Assembly: GCF_024753255.1 (NCBI RefSeq)
Contig: NZ_JANUHA010000023.1
Location: 1-64,000, forward strand
Direction: 5' to 3'
DNA from: Massilia agri
GTDB lineage: Bacteria > Pseudomonadota > Gammaproteobacteria > Burkholderiales > Burkholderiaceae_D
DNA: 64,000 bases
The notes below the pieces were generated by a model. It saw nothing but the letters and a program-made list of their open reading frames with translations. It did not search any database and had not been told where the DNA came from. The translations under genes were made by a program, and so were the position numbers. Numbering within the stretch: the stretch's first letter is position 1; the number at the start of each line of letters is the position of its first letter. Positions 48,172 to 55,750 of the stretch are shown piece after piece.

Positions 48172-50525
48172 CGGCGGCGCTGCGCCCGGTACTCGGTGAT
48201 GGAGAGCGTGTCGCCGAAGCCGAGCGTGACCGCCCCGGACCGGTCGGTTCGGATGCGGTGCACGCCCAGTTCACCGTAGCGCGCGTAGATCTCTTTCTTC
48301 GGGTGGCGATAGCGATTGCGGTGGCCCACCTGGAAGATGCCGACCGCGGGCTTCACGGCGGCCAGGAAGGCGGCCGTCGACGAGGTGCCGCTGCCATGGT
48401 GGGGCACGAGCAGCACGTCGGCGCGAAGCCGTTCCGGCACGCTCTGCAGGAGCTGCGCCTCCTGCGCGGCCTCGATGTCGGCCGCCAGCAGGATCGTGCC
48501 GCCCTTCCCGCTCACACGCAGCACACAGCTGCGCGCATTCGCCTTCAGGCCGGGATCCAGGTAGCTGTCCGGCCTCGGCCCCAGCATCTCGAAGCGCACG
48601 CCGTCCCAGGTCCAGCCGTGGCCCGCTTCGCAACGCGTGTGCTTCGCTGCGCCTGTCACGACCGGATGCCGGCCCGGCAGCGAGGAGTAGACCTGCGCCA
48701 CTGTGCTCCCCTTCAGCATGGTCTGCGCGCCGCCCGCGTGATCGAGGTCGCTGTGCGAGACCAGCAGGGCGTCGAGCCGAACGATGCCGCGCCCACGCAG
48801 GTACGGCAGCAGGATGCGGCCGGCGGCGTCCTGGCCCGGCGCGTACTGCGGCCCGGCGTCGTACAGGAGGCGGTGGCGGTGGGTCTCGACCAGCAGGGCC
48901 ATCCCCTGCCCCACATCGAAGGCGGTTACCGTGAAGGCGCCGTCATCGGGCGCGGTCGGGAGCTGGGTCAGCATCGGCAGCCACGCCGCCAGCCCCGCCC
49001 AGCGATGCGGCCAGCCGCGCGGCGCCAGCATCCAGCCGGTGCCCAGCAGGGCCAGCGCGAAGATCCAGCCCTGCGGCGCGGGCGCGTTCCAGATCGCCAG
49101 CGGACCGCTGGACAGCCACGACAGGCCCTCGGCCAGCAGCGCGACGGCGCCATGCGCCAGCCCGAGCACCCAACCCGCCAGCGGCGCGGGCAGCAGCGCA
49201 CCAAGCAGCGCAAGTGGCGTGACCACCAGGCTGATGACGGGAATGGCCACCGCGTTCGCGAGGGGGCTGACCAGCGACACCTGGGAAAACAGGAACATCG
49301 TGAGCGGCACCAGGCCGACGGTGACGGCATATTGCGTGCGCGCCGCCATGGCGAGGGTGCGTCGCCATCCCCGCTCGCTGCGCACCCGGCCCATGTTCGC
49401 GTACAGGATCACGGCCACCGCCCCGAAAGAGAGCCAGAAGCCGGGCGCCAGCACTGCCCAGGGGTCGAGCAGCACCACCACGCCGAGGGCAAGGCAAAGC
49501 ACCTGCGACAGCGTGACGATCCGGCCGCTGCATAGCGCGAGTGCGACCGCCGCCAGCATGTAGAAGGTACGCTGGGCCGGTACGCCGAAGCCGGCCAGCA
49601 GCACGTAGAGCAAAGCGACCACGGCGCCCGTGATCGCCGCCGCCTTCTGCGCCGGCAGGCGTAGCGGCAGCGCGGCGCCCTGCACGAAGAAGGAGCGCCG
49701 CCACAGGGCCGACATGACCCATGCGCCCAGGCCGGCCACCATCGTCACGTGCAGGCCCGAGATCGAGACCAGGTGGCTGATGCCGGTACGGTTGAAGACG
49801 TCCCAGTCGGACTGCTCGATGCCGCGCTGGTCGCCGATTACCAGGGCCACGATGACGCCGGCATAGGGTTTGCCATCGAGCTGCTGGAGGATGTGGCGGC
49901 GTAGGGCGGAACGGGCGCGTTCGACCACATGGCTGGGGCGTGGGACGAAGGTGTCGAGGCGCACGTTGCGCGCGCCGGCCGGACGCACGTAGCCGGTGGC
50001 GCGGATGCCTTGCGCGAGCAGCCAGGCTTCGTAGTCGAAACCGTGGGGGTTGGCGTTGCCGTGGGGGCGCTGCAGGCGGACGATGAGTTGCCAGCGTTCT
50101 CCGGGTTCGGGCAGCGTGCTGGCGACCGGCGCTTCCTGCCGTCCGTACCACGATAGAGCAATTCGGTTGGGAACGGCCGCTTTGGGGGTGAGAACCCGTT
50201 CGACCCGGAAGTTGAAGCGCGTGCCGCCCTCGAAGGCATGAGGGAGGCTGTCGACGGTGCCGATGATGGCGATGTCGACGCCTTCTTGTCGGTAAGGAAG
50301 AGCGTCTGCAAGCGCCATCTGAGCCGAGACGGACGCCCAGGAGGCTCCAAATAGGGCCGCTGCCAACAGCAAAGCGGCCTGACGGCGCAGTACTGCGAGC
50401 AACACTGCGGCCGCCATCAAACAGAGAATATCAGCCCATGATAGCAGCTCGCTTCGCGTCTGAATCCAGCAGATGCCGGCCAGGAATGCAAGGATCAAGC
50501 AAGGCATGCCATCCAAGCCAGACAT
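48153..50525 (-). CDS. comEC: ComEC/Rec2 DNA uptake channel
   Basis: A 790-residue inner membrane protein that carries single-stranded DNA across the membrane in natural transformation. The N-terminal DUF4131-like domain covers about 1-210. The competence domain follows (GDQRGIEQSDWDVFNRTGISHLVSISGLHVTMVAG near 230, with several helices to about 510). A metallo-beta-lactamase domain comes last (FDVGQGMALL, SHSDLDHAGG, VPHHGSGTSS). The ATG lies next to the lower-GC type VI cassette; its first 40 codons are also AT-richer. Confidence 0.92.
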   Translation of the reverse strand: MSGLDGMPCLILAFLAGICWIQTRSELLSWADILCLMAAAVLLAVLRRQAALLLAAALFGASWASVSAQMALADALPYRQEGVDIAIIGTVDSLPHAFEGGTRFNFRVERVLTPKAAVPNRIALSWYGRQEAPVASTLPEPGERWQLIVRLQRPHGNANPHGFDYEAWLLAQGIRATGYVRPAGARNVRLDTFVPRPSHVVERARSALRRHILQQLDGKPYAGVIVALVIGDQRGIEQSDWDVFNRTGISHLVSISGLHVTMVAGLGAWVMSALWRRSFFVQGAALPLRLPAQKAAAITGAVVALLYVLLAGFGVPAQRTFYMLAAVALALCSGRIVTLSQVLCLALGVVVLLDPWAVLAPGFWLSFGAVAVILYANMGRVRSERGWRRTLAMAARTQYAVTVGLVPLTMFLFSQVSLVSPLANAVAIPVISLVVTPLALLGALLPAPLAGWVLGLAHGAVALLAEGLSWLSSGPLAIWNAPAPQGWIFALALLGTGWMLAPRGWPHRWAGLAAWLPMLTQLPTAPDDGAFTVTAFDVGQGMALLVETHRHRLLYDAGPQYAPGQDAAGRILLPYLRGRGIVRLDALLVSHSDLDHAGGAQTMLKGSTVAQVYSSLPGRHPVVTGAAKHTRCEAGHGWTWDGVRFEMLGPRPDSYLDPGLKANARSCVLRVSGKGGTILLAADIEAAQEAQLLQSVPERLRADVLLVPHHGSGTSSTAAFLAAVKPAVGIFQVGHRNRYRHPKKEIYARYGELGVHRIRTDRSGAVTLGFGDTLSITEYRAQRRRYWYAP

Positions 50526-50555
50526 GAGGCACGGAGTGGGCCCTTGTCGCCTAAT

Positions 50556-51692
50556 TCACTTGTCATGTATGCCGCGGGTGTGCGTTGCGGTCGGCTTGGG
50601 TGCGGTAGGCCGGAGCCGTAAGCTTGCACACATGGCGTCCCAGAGTGCAAGTGCGGTAGTCTTCGAAAGTGAACTTGGAACAGGACCGTTGGGCCCATTG
50701 CCTGTGCTCATTCTGAAGGAAATCTGAGGCTGAAAAACATTATCTTCAGAGCCGTTAGCTTCCCACCAGAAGCTATATACCGTTGCGCCGTTCTTCTCTT
50801 TGGCGCGCCATATCACTTCTTCGCCTGGAACTCCACCGACCTCCCTCCGCGCGGCACGTAATGTTGACAGGCGAAGCTTGTCGCTTAACGACAGGCCTGC
50901 TTTAGCATCGCGGGATCGTTTGAAGAGTCCATCCGGATCACGTTTGATGCCGGCGATCATATTCAGCATGATCTCGACATCAGGTTGCCCTGGCAGTCCA
51001 AGCGCCACCGATAGTTGCTCACCTTGCTCAGGACTGAGGGGGTCGCTAAAGTAGGCTTGATCGATACAGAATCCGCTCTGATCCAACAGTTCGTTATTTT
51101 GGTTGGGTATCAACTTGGAAGCGATCTGCGGTAGATTGTCAATTTGGTCGGGATCGTAATAGTCGGCGCTCAAGACGAAGCTGGTTCCTGACACGTGCAT
51201 CCAGGCTTCTGTCGCAATTCCCTCGTTCCTGTAGCGTTCAAGTTCCAGTCCTCGAGCTCTAGTCCCTTCAGTGATTTTCCGGCTGTGTACAAACAACTTT
51301 CCGACCAAACCTCGGGGCCCCTTTATTTCTTCGACAGATTCCAAATTCCTGTCTCCGCCAAACTTGTCCGCCTGCGCCTTGATTTCGTTCTCGCGCGCCA
51401 CCAGACTTTGATCAAAGCTGTCCCGCGTTTCATTAATCACATCGACATCGAAGCCGTGAATACGCATGCCAAACAGCTCGACTTTCGCATCTTTTGGCAC
51501 ATTCATCAAAAACCTGCCTAAGCAAACAACCCTCATCTCATTGGTCAGTCGGGAGATGTAGCGCTTGTCCTGACCGTGCACCTCACGTAGGTGAATCACT
51601 CCGGCTGCGAGGCCGAGCGCAACAAGTGCAACTATGATCCCGGTCATGGCCGCGGGAAGTTTGAATCGGACTCGGCGCATTGGACCCGGCAT
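50556..51692 (-). CDS. Tli4-type T6SS immunity protein (A)
   Basis: A 378-residue protein with an N-terminal membrane anchor (about residues 10-32) and a periplasmic body. Family blocks are VVCLGRFLMNVPKDAKVEL, KLFVHSRKITEGTRARGLELERY and ALALWDAMCASLRLRP at the end, shared with the Tli4 protein at 52225. The Tli4 family protects against Tle4 phospholipase effectors in the periplasm. The ATG at 51692 has AGAGAG 8 nt upstream; a GTG at 51701 overlaps that site. Lower GC than flanks. Confidence 0.82.
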   Translation of the reverse strand: MPGPMRRVRFKLPAAMTGIIVALVALGLAAGVIHLREVHGQDKRYISRLTNEMRVVCLGRFLMNVPKDAKVELFGMRIHGFDVDVINETRDSFDQSLVARENEIKAQADKFGGDRNLESVEEIKGPRGLVGKLFVHSRKITEGTRARGLELERYRNEGIATEAWMHVSGTSFVLSADYYDPDQIDNLPQIASKLIPNQNNELLDQSGFCIDQAYFSDPLSPEQGEQLSVALGLPGQPDVEIMLNMIAGIKRDPDGLFKRSRDAKAGLSLSDKLRLSTLRAARREVGGVPGEEVIWRAKEKNGATVYSFWWEANGSEDNVFQPQISFRMSTGNGPNGPVPSSLSKTTALALWDAMCASLRLRPTAPKPTATHTRGIHDK

Positions 51693-51799
51693 GGAGATCA
51701 CTCTCTTGATGGAATTCCGAATAAGTCAGGAGGAACGTGCGGTCCAATGCGACTAGCACCTGCTGAAACTTGACTACTTTTTGGTCTCGGAGACGTGTC

Positions 51800-52200
51800 C
51801 CGCTGGTTGCCAACGTGAGGCTGAAGCGGGCGCACGCGAGTACTCGAGGTAATCGCGTTCCATAGTCCCATTGCTTCACCGAAAGCACTCTACTTCCAGC
51901 CCGTTTCCTTGTGTGCCTTCGGTAATGCTACGGGCATGTACGAACATTTTGCCCTCAAGGCCACTGAGTGCCTTGACTGCTCTCACCCGCTCCAGGTTTT
52001 CGTTTCCGCGAGGTCGGTCCGCGCGACCTTAATTGGCTTTCCCGTTCGATCAGCCGGCTGTGAAACTCATCCAAACTCTCGACAGATGTTGCAATGTTGA
52101 TGCCATCGACACGCGCCTGGCTGAATCCGATTCGTGCATTGGCACGCTCTCGAATGGGGCCGCCTTGCTTCACAACCTTCAACTAGCGCACGCTTGCCGA
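51800..52200 (-). pseudogene. Decayed Tli4 immunity gene
   Basis: The minus strand still encodes ARVDGINIATSVESLDEFHSRL (near 52070-52110). After a frame change it gives NLERVRAVK then GKMFVHARSITEGTQGNGLEVE (near 51890-51990). After another frame change it gives EAMGLWNAITSSTRVRP (near 51825-51880). These match the N-terminal third and the C-terminal end of the two intact Tli4 proteins. The middle is deleted, and the membrane anchor is lost. No intact reading frame spans it. It fills most of the 530-bp gap between the two immunity genes. Confidence 0.82.
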
Positions 52201-52224
52201 TCGTGGACGTTGTCATGGTGAGCC

Positions 52225-53988
52225 CTAGGCCTGTCGTGCCGTTGGCAGGATATGCCTATATCCGGGCATCTTGCCTTCGCTGTTCCCGTCGATTGTGTTC
52301 GGCGCATCAGCAATTCGCATAAGCCGCCAAGCACTGCGTCGTTGGATCGCCTTTGGTCCGTTCGAGGACCGTCCAAAGACGCTCGGGGCAACCGTGAAGG
52401 TTGCTGGCGGCAACAAGCTACCCTGGGCAAACCATCGCGTCCCGTCGAGCGCGTGGGACTCTTCGCAGCGCCACCAACCGCTGGCAGGACACGGAAGTCC
52501 GGTGGATGAATAGCTACCAACTGCCGCTTGTGCCTCGCCTGCATCGCGCAACGTGGCAACTCTGACTTCCGCGCCAGCTGGAGCTGCTGCGTGTGCCAAT
52601 GGAACCGCCGGTACCGAGCGCTTTCGTGCACGGTGATCGACGAGTTTCCAGGATGTGGGGTGCTTCGATTCCACGCTCGGTTGTAGACCACGCACCTTGT
52701 CCCACAAAGTCTGCGGCAAGAGAAGCAAAGCTTGCGGCATTCGCTCGCCCTTCCGTATGTACTGTCGCTGTCCACCAAGCACGGCGACGCCATCGCCGCC
52801 GTCACCGCATAACCACCATCCGCTCTCAGGGCACTGATTGCCTGCCCATGCCTGAGTGCCGATCGGGACAGCCGCTTCGTCGACCACCGGCTGGTGTGAT
52901 TGAACCGTGTTGCGAACGCGAATACTGGAAACAATTCTGTCCCATAGACCAATTGCTGCCTCTTCCGAAAGCGACGACGGCACAGGGCCGTCGTCGCTCT
53001 TTCCCGTGTCCATTCTGAACATCAAATGAGGAATAAGGACATTGTCGCGCGTCCCATTCACTTCCCACCAGAAGCCGTAGACGTTCGCATCATTGTCTTC
53101 AACAACGCAAGTCACCAGCTCTTCACCCGCTAGTCCATTGATATCTCTTGGAGCGGCACGTAGTTCCGTAAAGCGCCATCTCATTGACAACGGCATTCGC
53201 GACTTCGATTCAGAATTCCTTTCGAGAAGGCCTTGGCTGGCAGGCTTGATTCCAGCTGCGAGCACAAGCAGGAACTCGATATCGGGATGACTGGGCAATC
53301 GTGCGACCAATACAATTTCTTCACCCTGGTCGGCGGTAAGCGGATCCTTGAAATTTGCGCGGCCAATACAAAACCCGGATTCGGAAGGAAGTGCGCCATC
53401 CGCTACCGGCGCCAATTTTTCAATGAGTCGGGGGAGATTGCTTACTCGCTCGGGATAATAGTCGTCCGCTGCCAGATCGATGCTGATGCCGTTGGCGTGT
53501 ACGAGTGCCTCCACGGCGACACCCTCATAGCGATACCGCTCGATATCCAAGCCATTGGTTGCGGTGCCTTCAGTGACAGTGCGACCATGCACGAACATCT
53601 TGCCGGAGAATCCACTCTCGGAGTCAATCCCCTTCTCAACCTCGAGATTCCGGTTGCCGCCTAGCCGGTCAGGTGTCGCCCGGAGCTGCGCTTCTCGTTG
53701 TGAAACACGCTCCTGGAATTCTTCACTTGTTTCCGTAAATGCAGAAACGTTGAAGCCATCGACGCGTGCGCCGTGCAATTCGATTTCGGCTTCCTCCGGC
53801 ATATCGATCAGAAACCTGCCTACACAGACGGTTTTCATTTTCTGAGTCATTCGTGCTACCTCATCTCTTCCCTGACGCGCCACCTCATGGCCGTCCGGTA
53901 CCTCGCCAACAGCCAATGTGGCCGCAAGCCCGGCGAGAGCGATCACGGCTAGCACGGTGGCCAGCCTGCTTCGCGCCCAAAGCTTCAC
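52225..53988 (-). CDS. Tli4-type immunity protein (B) with tandem CPxSGWWxC domains
   Basis: A 587-residue protein. Residues 8-28 form a membrane anchor. Residues 51-360 match the Tli4 body (MKTVCVGRFLIDMPEEAEIE; KMFVHGRTVTEGT; AIGLWDRIVSSIRVRN). Beyond that, a domain of about 65 residues occurs twice, at about 383-452 (CPESGWWLC) and 497-560 (CPASGWWRC). Each copy ends with a W-K/R-L motif. I do not recognise this domain. The gene starts with GTG whose last bases overlap the effector stop (GTGA), with GGAG upstream, so effector and immunity are translationally coupled. Confidence 0.85.
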   Translation of the reverse strand: MKLWARSRLATVLAVIALAGLAATLAVGEVPDGHEVARQGRDEVARMTQKMKTVCVGRFLIDMPEEAEIELHGARVDGFNVSAFTETSEEFQERVSQREAQLRATPDRLGGNRNLEVEKGIDSESGFSGKMFVHGRTVTEGTATNGLDIERYRYEGVAVEALVHANGISIDLAADDYYPERVSNLPRLIEKLAPVADGALPSESGFCIGRANFKDPLTADQGEEIVLVARLPSHPDIEFLLVLAAGIKPASQGLLERNSESKSRMPLSMRWRFTELRAAPRDINGLAGEELVTCVVEDNDANVYGFWWEVNGTRDNVLIPHLMFRMDTGKSDDGPVPSSLSEEAAIGLWDRIVSSIRVRNTVQSHQPVVDEAAVPIGTQAWAGNQCPESGWWLCGDGGDGVAVLGGQRQYIRKGERMPQALLLLPQTLWDKVRGLQPSVESKHPTSWKLVDHRARKRSVPAVPLAHAAAPAGAEVRVATLRDAGEAQAAVGSYSSTGLPCPASGWWRCEESHALDGTRWFAQGSLLPPATFTVAPSVFGRSSNGPKAIQRRSAWRLMRIADAPNTIDGNSEGKMPGYRHILPTARQA

Positions 53989-55724
53989 GAGATCTCCTGG
54001 ACGATCTTCACAATCAGGCGTAGCGTCAGCATGAGCATGTCCTCATCCTTGTACGATTCCTGATGTTCGTAGCCCTGTGTCGCAAACAATTGCTTGACCT
54101 TTCCAGCTGGGCCACCACCGGATTGATATGACACAGTCCCGTCGCCCCGCGCATCCTGGGCGTCTACTGAGAAATGCAGTTCTGCTTGTTCTTCGACAAG
54201 GATGCGCCTATGTCCACCTTTGGTGTATCCAAGGAATTTTGCTGCCGCAAGGTTTCCTGGTGTAAGCGCCCCCGGAGCTCCCGTGCCCTGGGGGGCTACC
54301 CATCGAACCTGGCCATATGAAAGCTTGCTGTGGTCGTCCCCATAGAAAGCATAGGTGTTCGGATGGTAGTAATTGCCTAGTTCACGATGGAAGCTCTCGG
54401 CACTTGTGATAGCCGACCTGACTGCCTTCTCGATCCCACCTGGAATGGTACGAAACTTACCGCTGGGATCCGCGAGGTCAGGATCGATCAGCCGAAACCA
54501 CGATTTAAAGTCTCGGTAGAGGTCATATGGATTCGGCGCACGCACATTGGGCAGGTGGAGATAGTCAACTGGCGTCTCTGTTTGTCGAACACGATCATCT
54601 CGCGTACCGTATCCCGCAGGCCGTGCAGCTCCCACGGACTTCATGACTCTGACATGTAGCCAAGGTTGCGGGTAAAGATGATTCGGTAGCATTTCAAGCG
54701 CGCCAGGGGAAATCGCCAGCACGGGCGTTGTCTTCTGAGCTGTTTCTCCCATAATCTGAGCGAGCCTCGACGCTTCAATGTTCGCGCCGGGGCTATTGCT
54801 CGGGCTTCGTGTCTCCGTGCCGCACGCGATACGCCGATAGGCAACCGGCGCCCCGAGGGCTGGCATCACACCATGAATCACGCCGGCGATCTGGTTTGGA
54901 ATACGTCTGGCGCATGCTCTTGCAACCAGCCCGCCCATCGAATGTGTCACGAGAATAACTTTGTCGCAACGCCGGTTCGCTGTTCGCCAGGATTCGATAA
55001 TCGCAAGGACTTTCTGCTCGAGCAATCGTGATGACACCTCACAGTCGTGAAGCCAGCAGTACCCTACCGAATAGACCGGGAAGTAGTGCTTGGCGTGTTT
55101 CTTGAGATCTGATTCAGTAAGTGGCGAGAATTCGCGCAGCCCCCATCGCTTCGGATCACAGGCGATCACGTCCTTCCAATGCTGTCTGACGGAAGGCTTT
55201 TTGCTTTGCTCATCGAACTCAAACGTTTGATTCAGCCGCTTTTGCAGCGCGTACAGCAACGGTCCGTACGAGTCCGCGTGAACTTCGCCCCAGCCGCGTT
55301 TGCGGACATCCTGCTCGTTCAAGACATACCCGTCATCGGACGACGGCAGGAGGATCGGTCCTGCATCGTCGACCTCGAGGGTGGCAGGATCAAAGAGTTT
55401 TTGGCGGAATGACGCATCCACGTTACCCCATGCGAATGATGCATACAGTCCGTCCTGCACGCCATTCGGCGGACGCCATACCGGCGCCCCGGGTTTGGCC
55501 GCCTGATTTCTTTCGTCGGCAATCCTGCCCAGGCGCGGCGCGCGTTTAGCCCTGAGATTTGTTCCCATGATGCCCGGTACGACAATGACAGGAACAATAT
55601 GATTCGGAGGGACAAGGCCCATCCCACGGATCGTATATTCCGCGGACGATAGAAAGGAATTAACTTCCCATCCGCCATTTTTCAGGGGAATCAGGGGCGG
55701 CAGTGGTCTGGTGGACTCACCCAT
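53985..55724 (-). CDS. Tle4-type lipase, T6SS effector
   Basis: A 579-residue lipase. The N-terminal VPVIVVPGIMGTNLRAKR (43-60) is the usual start of the alpha/beta fold. The nucleophile is S262 in LVTHSMGGLVARA. The rest contains a large insert rich in aromatic residues. The pattern, together with Tli4 partners and a VgrG upstream, fits Tle4 phospholipases delivered by type VI secretion into rival periplasms. There is no signal peptide. GGAG lies 5 nt before the ATG. It lies 26 nt after vgrG. The GC content is lower than in vgrG. Confidence 0.82.
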   Translation of the reverse strand: MGESTRPLPPLIPLKNGGWEVNSFLSSAEYTIRGMGLVPPNHIVPVIVVPGIMGTNLRAKRAPRLGRIADERNQAAKPGAPVWRPPNGVQDGLYASFAWGNVDASFRQKLFDPATLEVDDAGPILLPSSDDGYVLNEQDVRKRGWGEVHADSYGPLLYALQKRLNQTFEFDEQSKKPSVRQHWKDVIACDPKRWGLREFSPLTESDLKKHAKHYFPVYSVGYCWLHDCEVSSRLLEQKVLAIIESWRTANRRCDKVILVTHSMGGLVARACARRIPNQIAGVIHGVMPALGAPVAYRRIACGTETRSPSNSPGANIEASRLAQIMGETAQKTTPVLAISPGALEMLPNHLYPQPWLHVRVMKSVGAARPAGYGTRDDRVRQTETPVDYLHLPNVRAPNPYDLYRDFKSWFRLIDPDLADPSGKFRTIPGGIEKAVRSAITSAESFHRELGNYYHPNTYAFYGDDHSKLSYGQVRWVAPQGTGAPGALTPGNLAAAKFLGYTKGGHRRILVEEQAELHFSVDAQDARGDGTVSYQSGGGPAGKVKQLFATQGYEHQESYKDEDMLMLTLRLIVKIVQEIS

Positions 55725-55750
55725 GACGGCTCCGGCCAGAGGATCGACAA

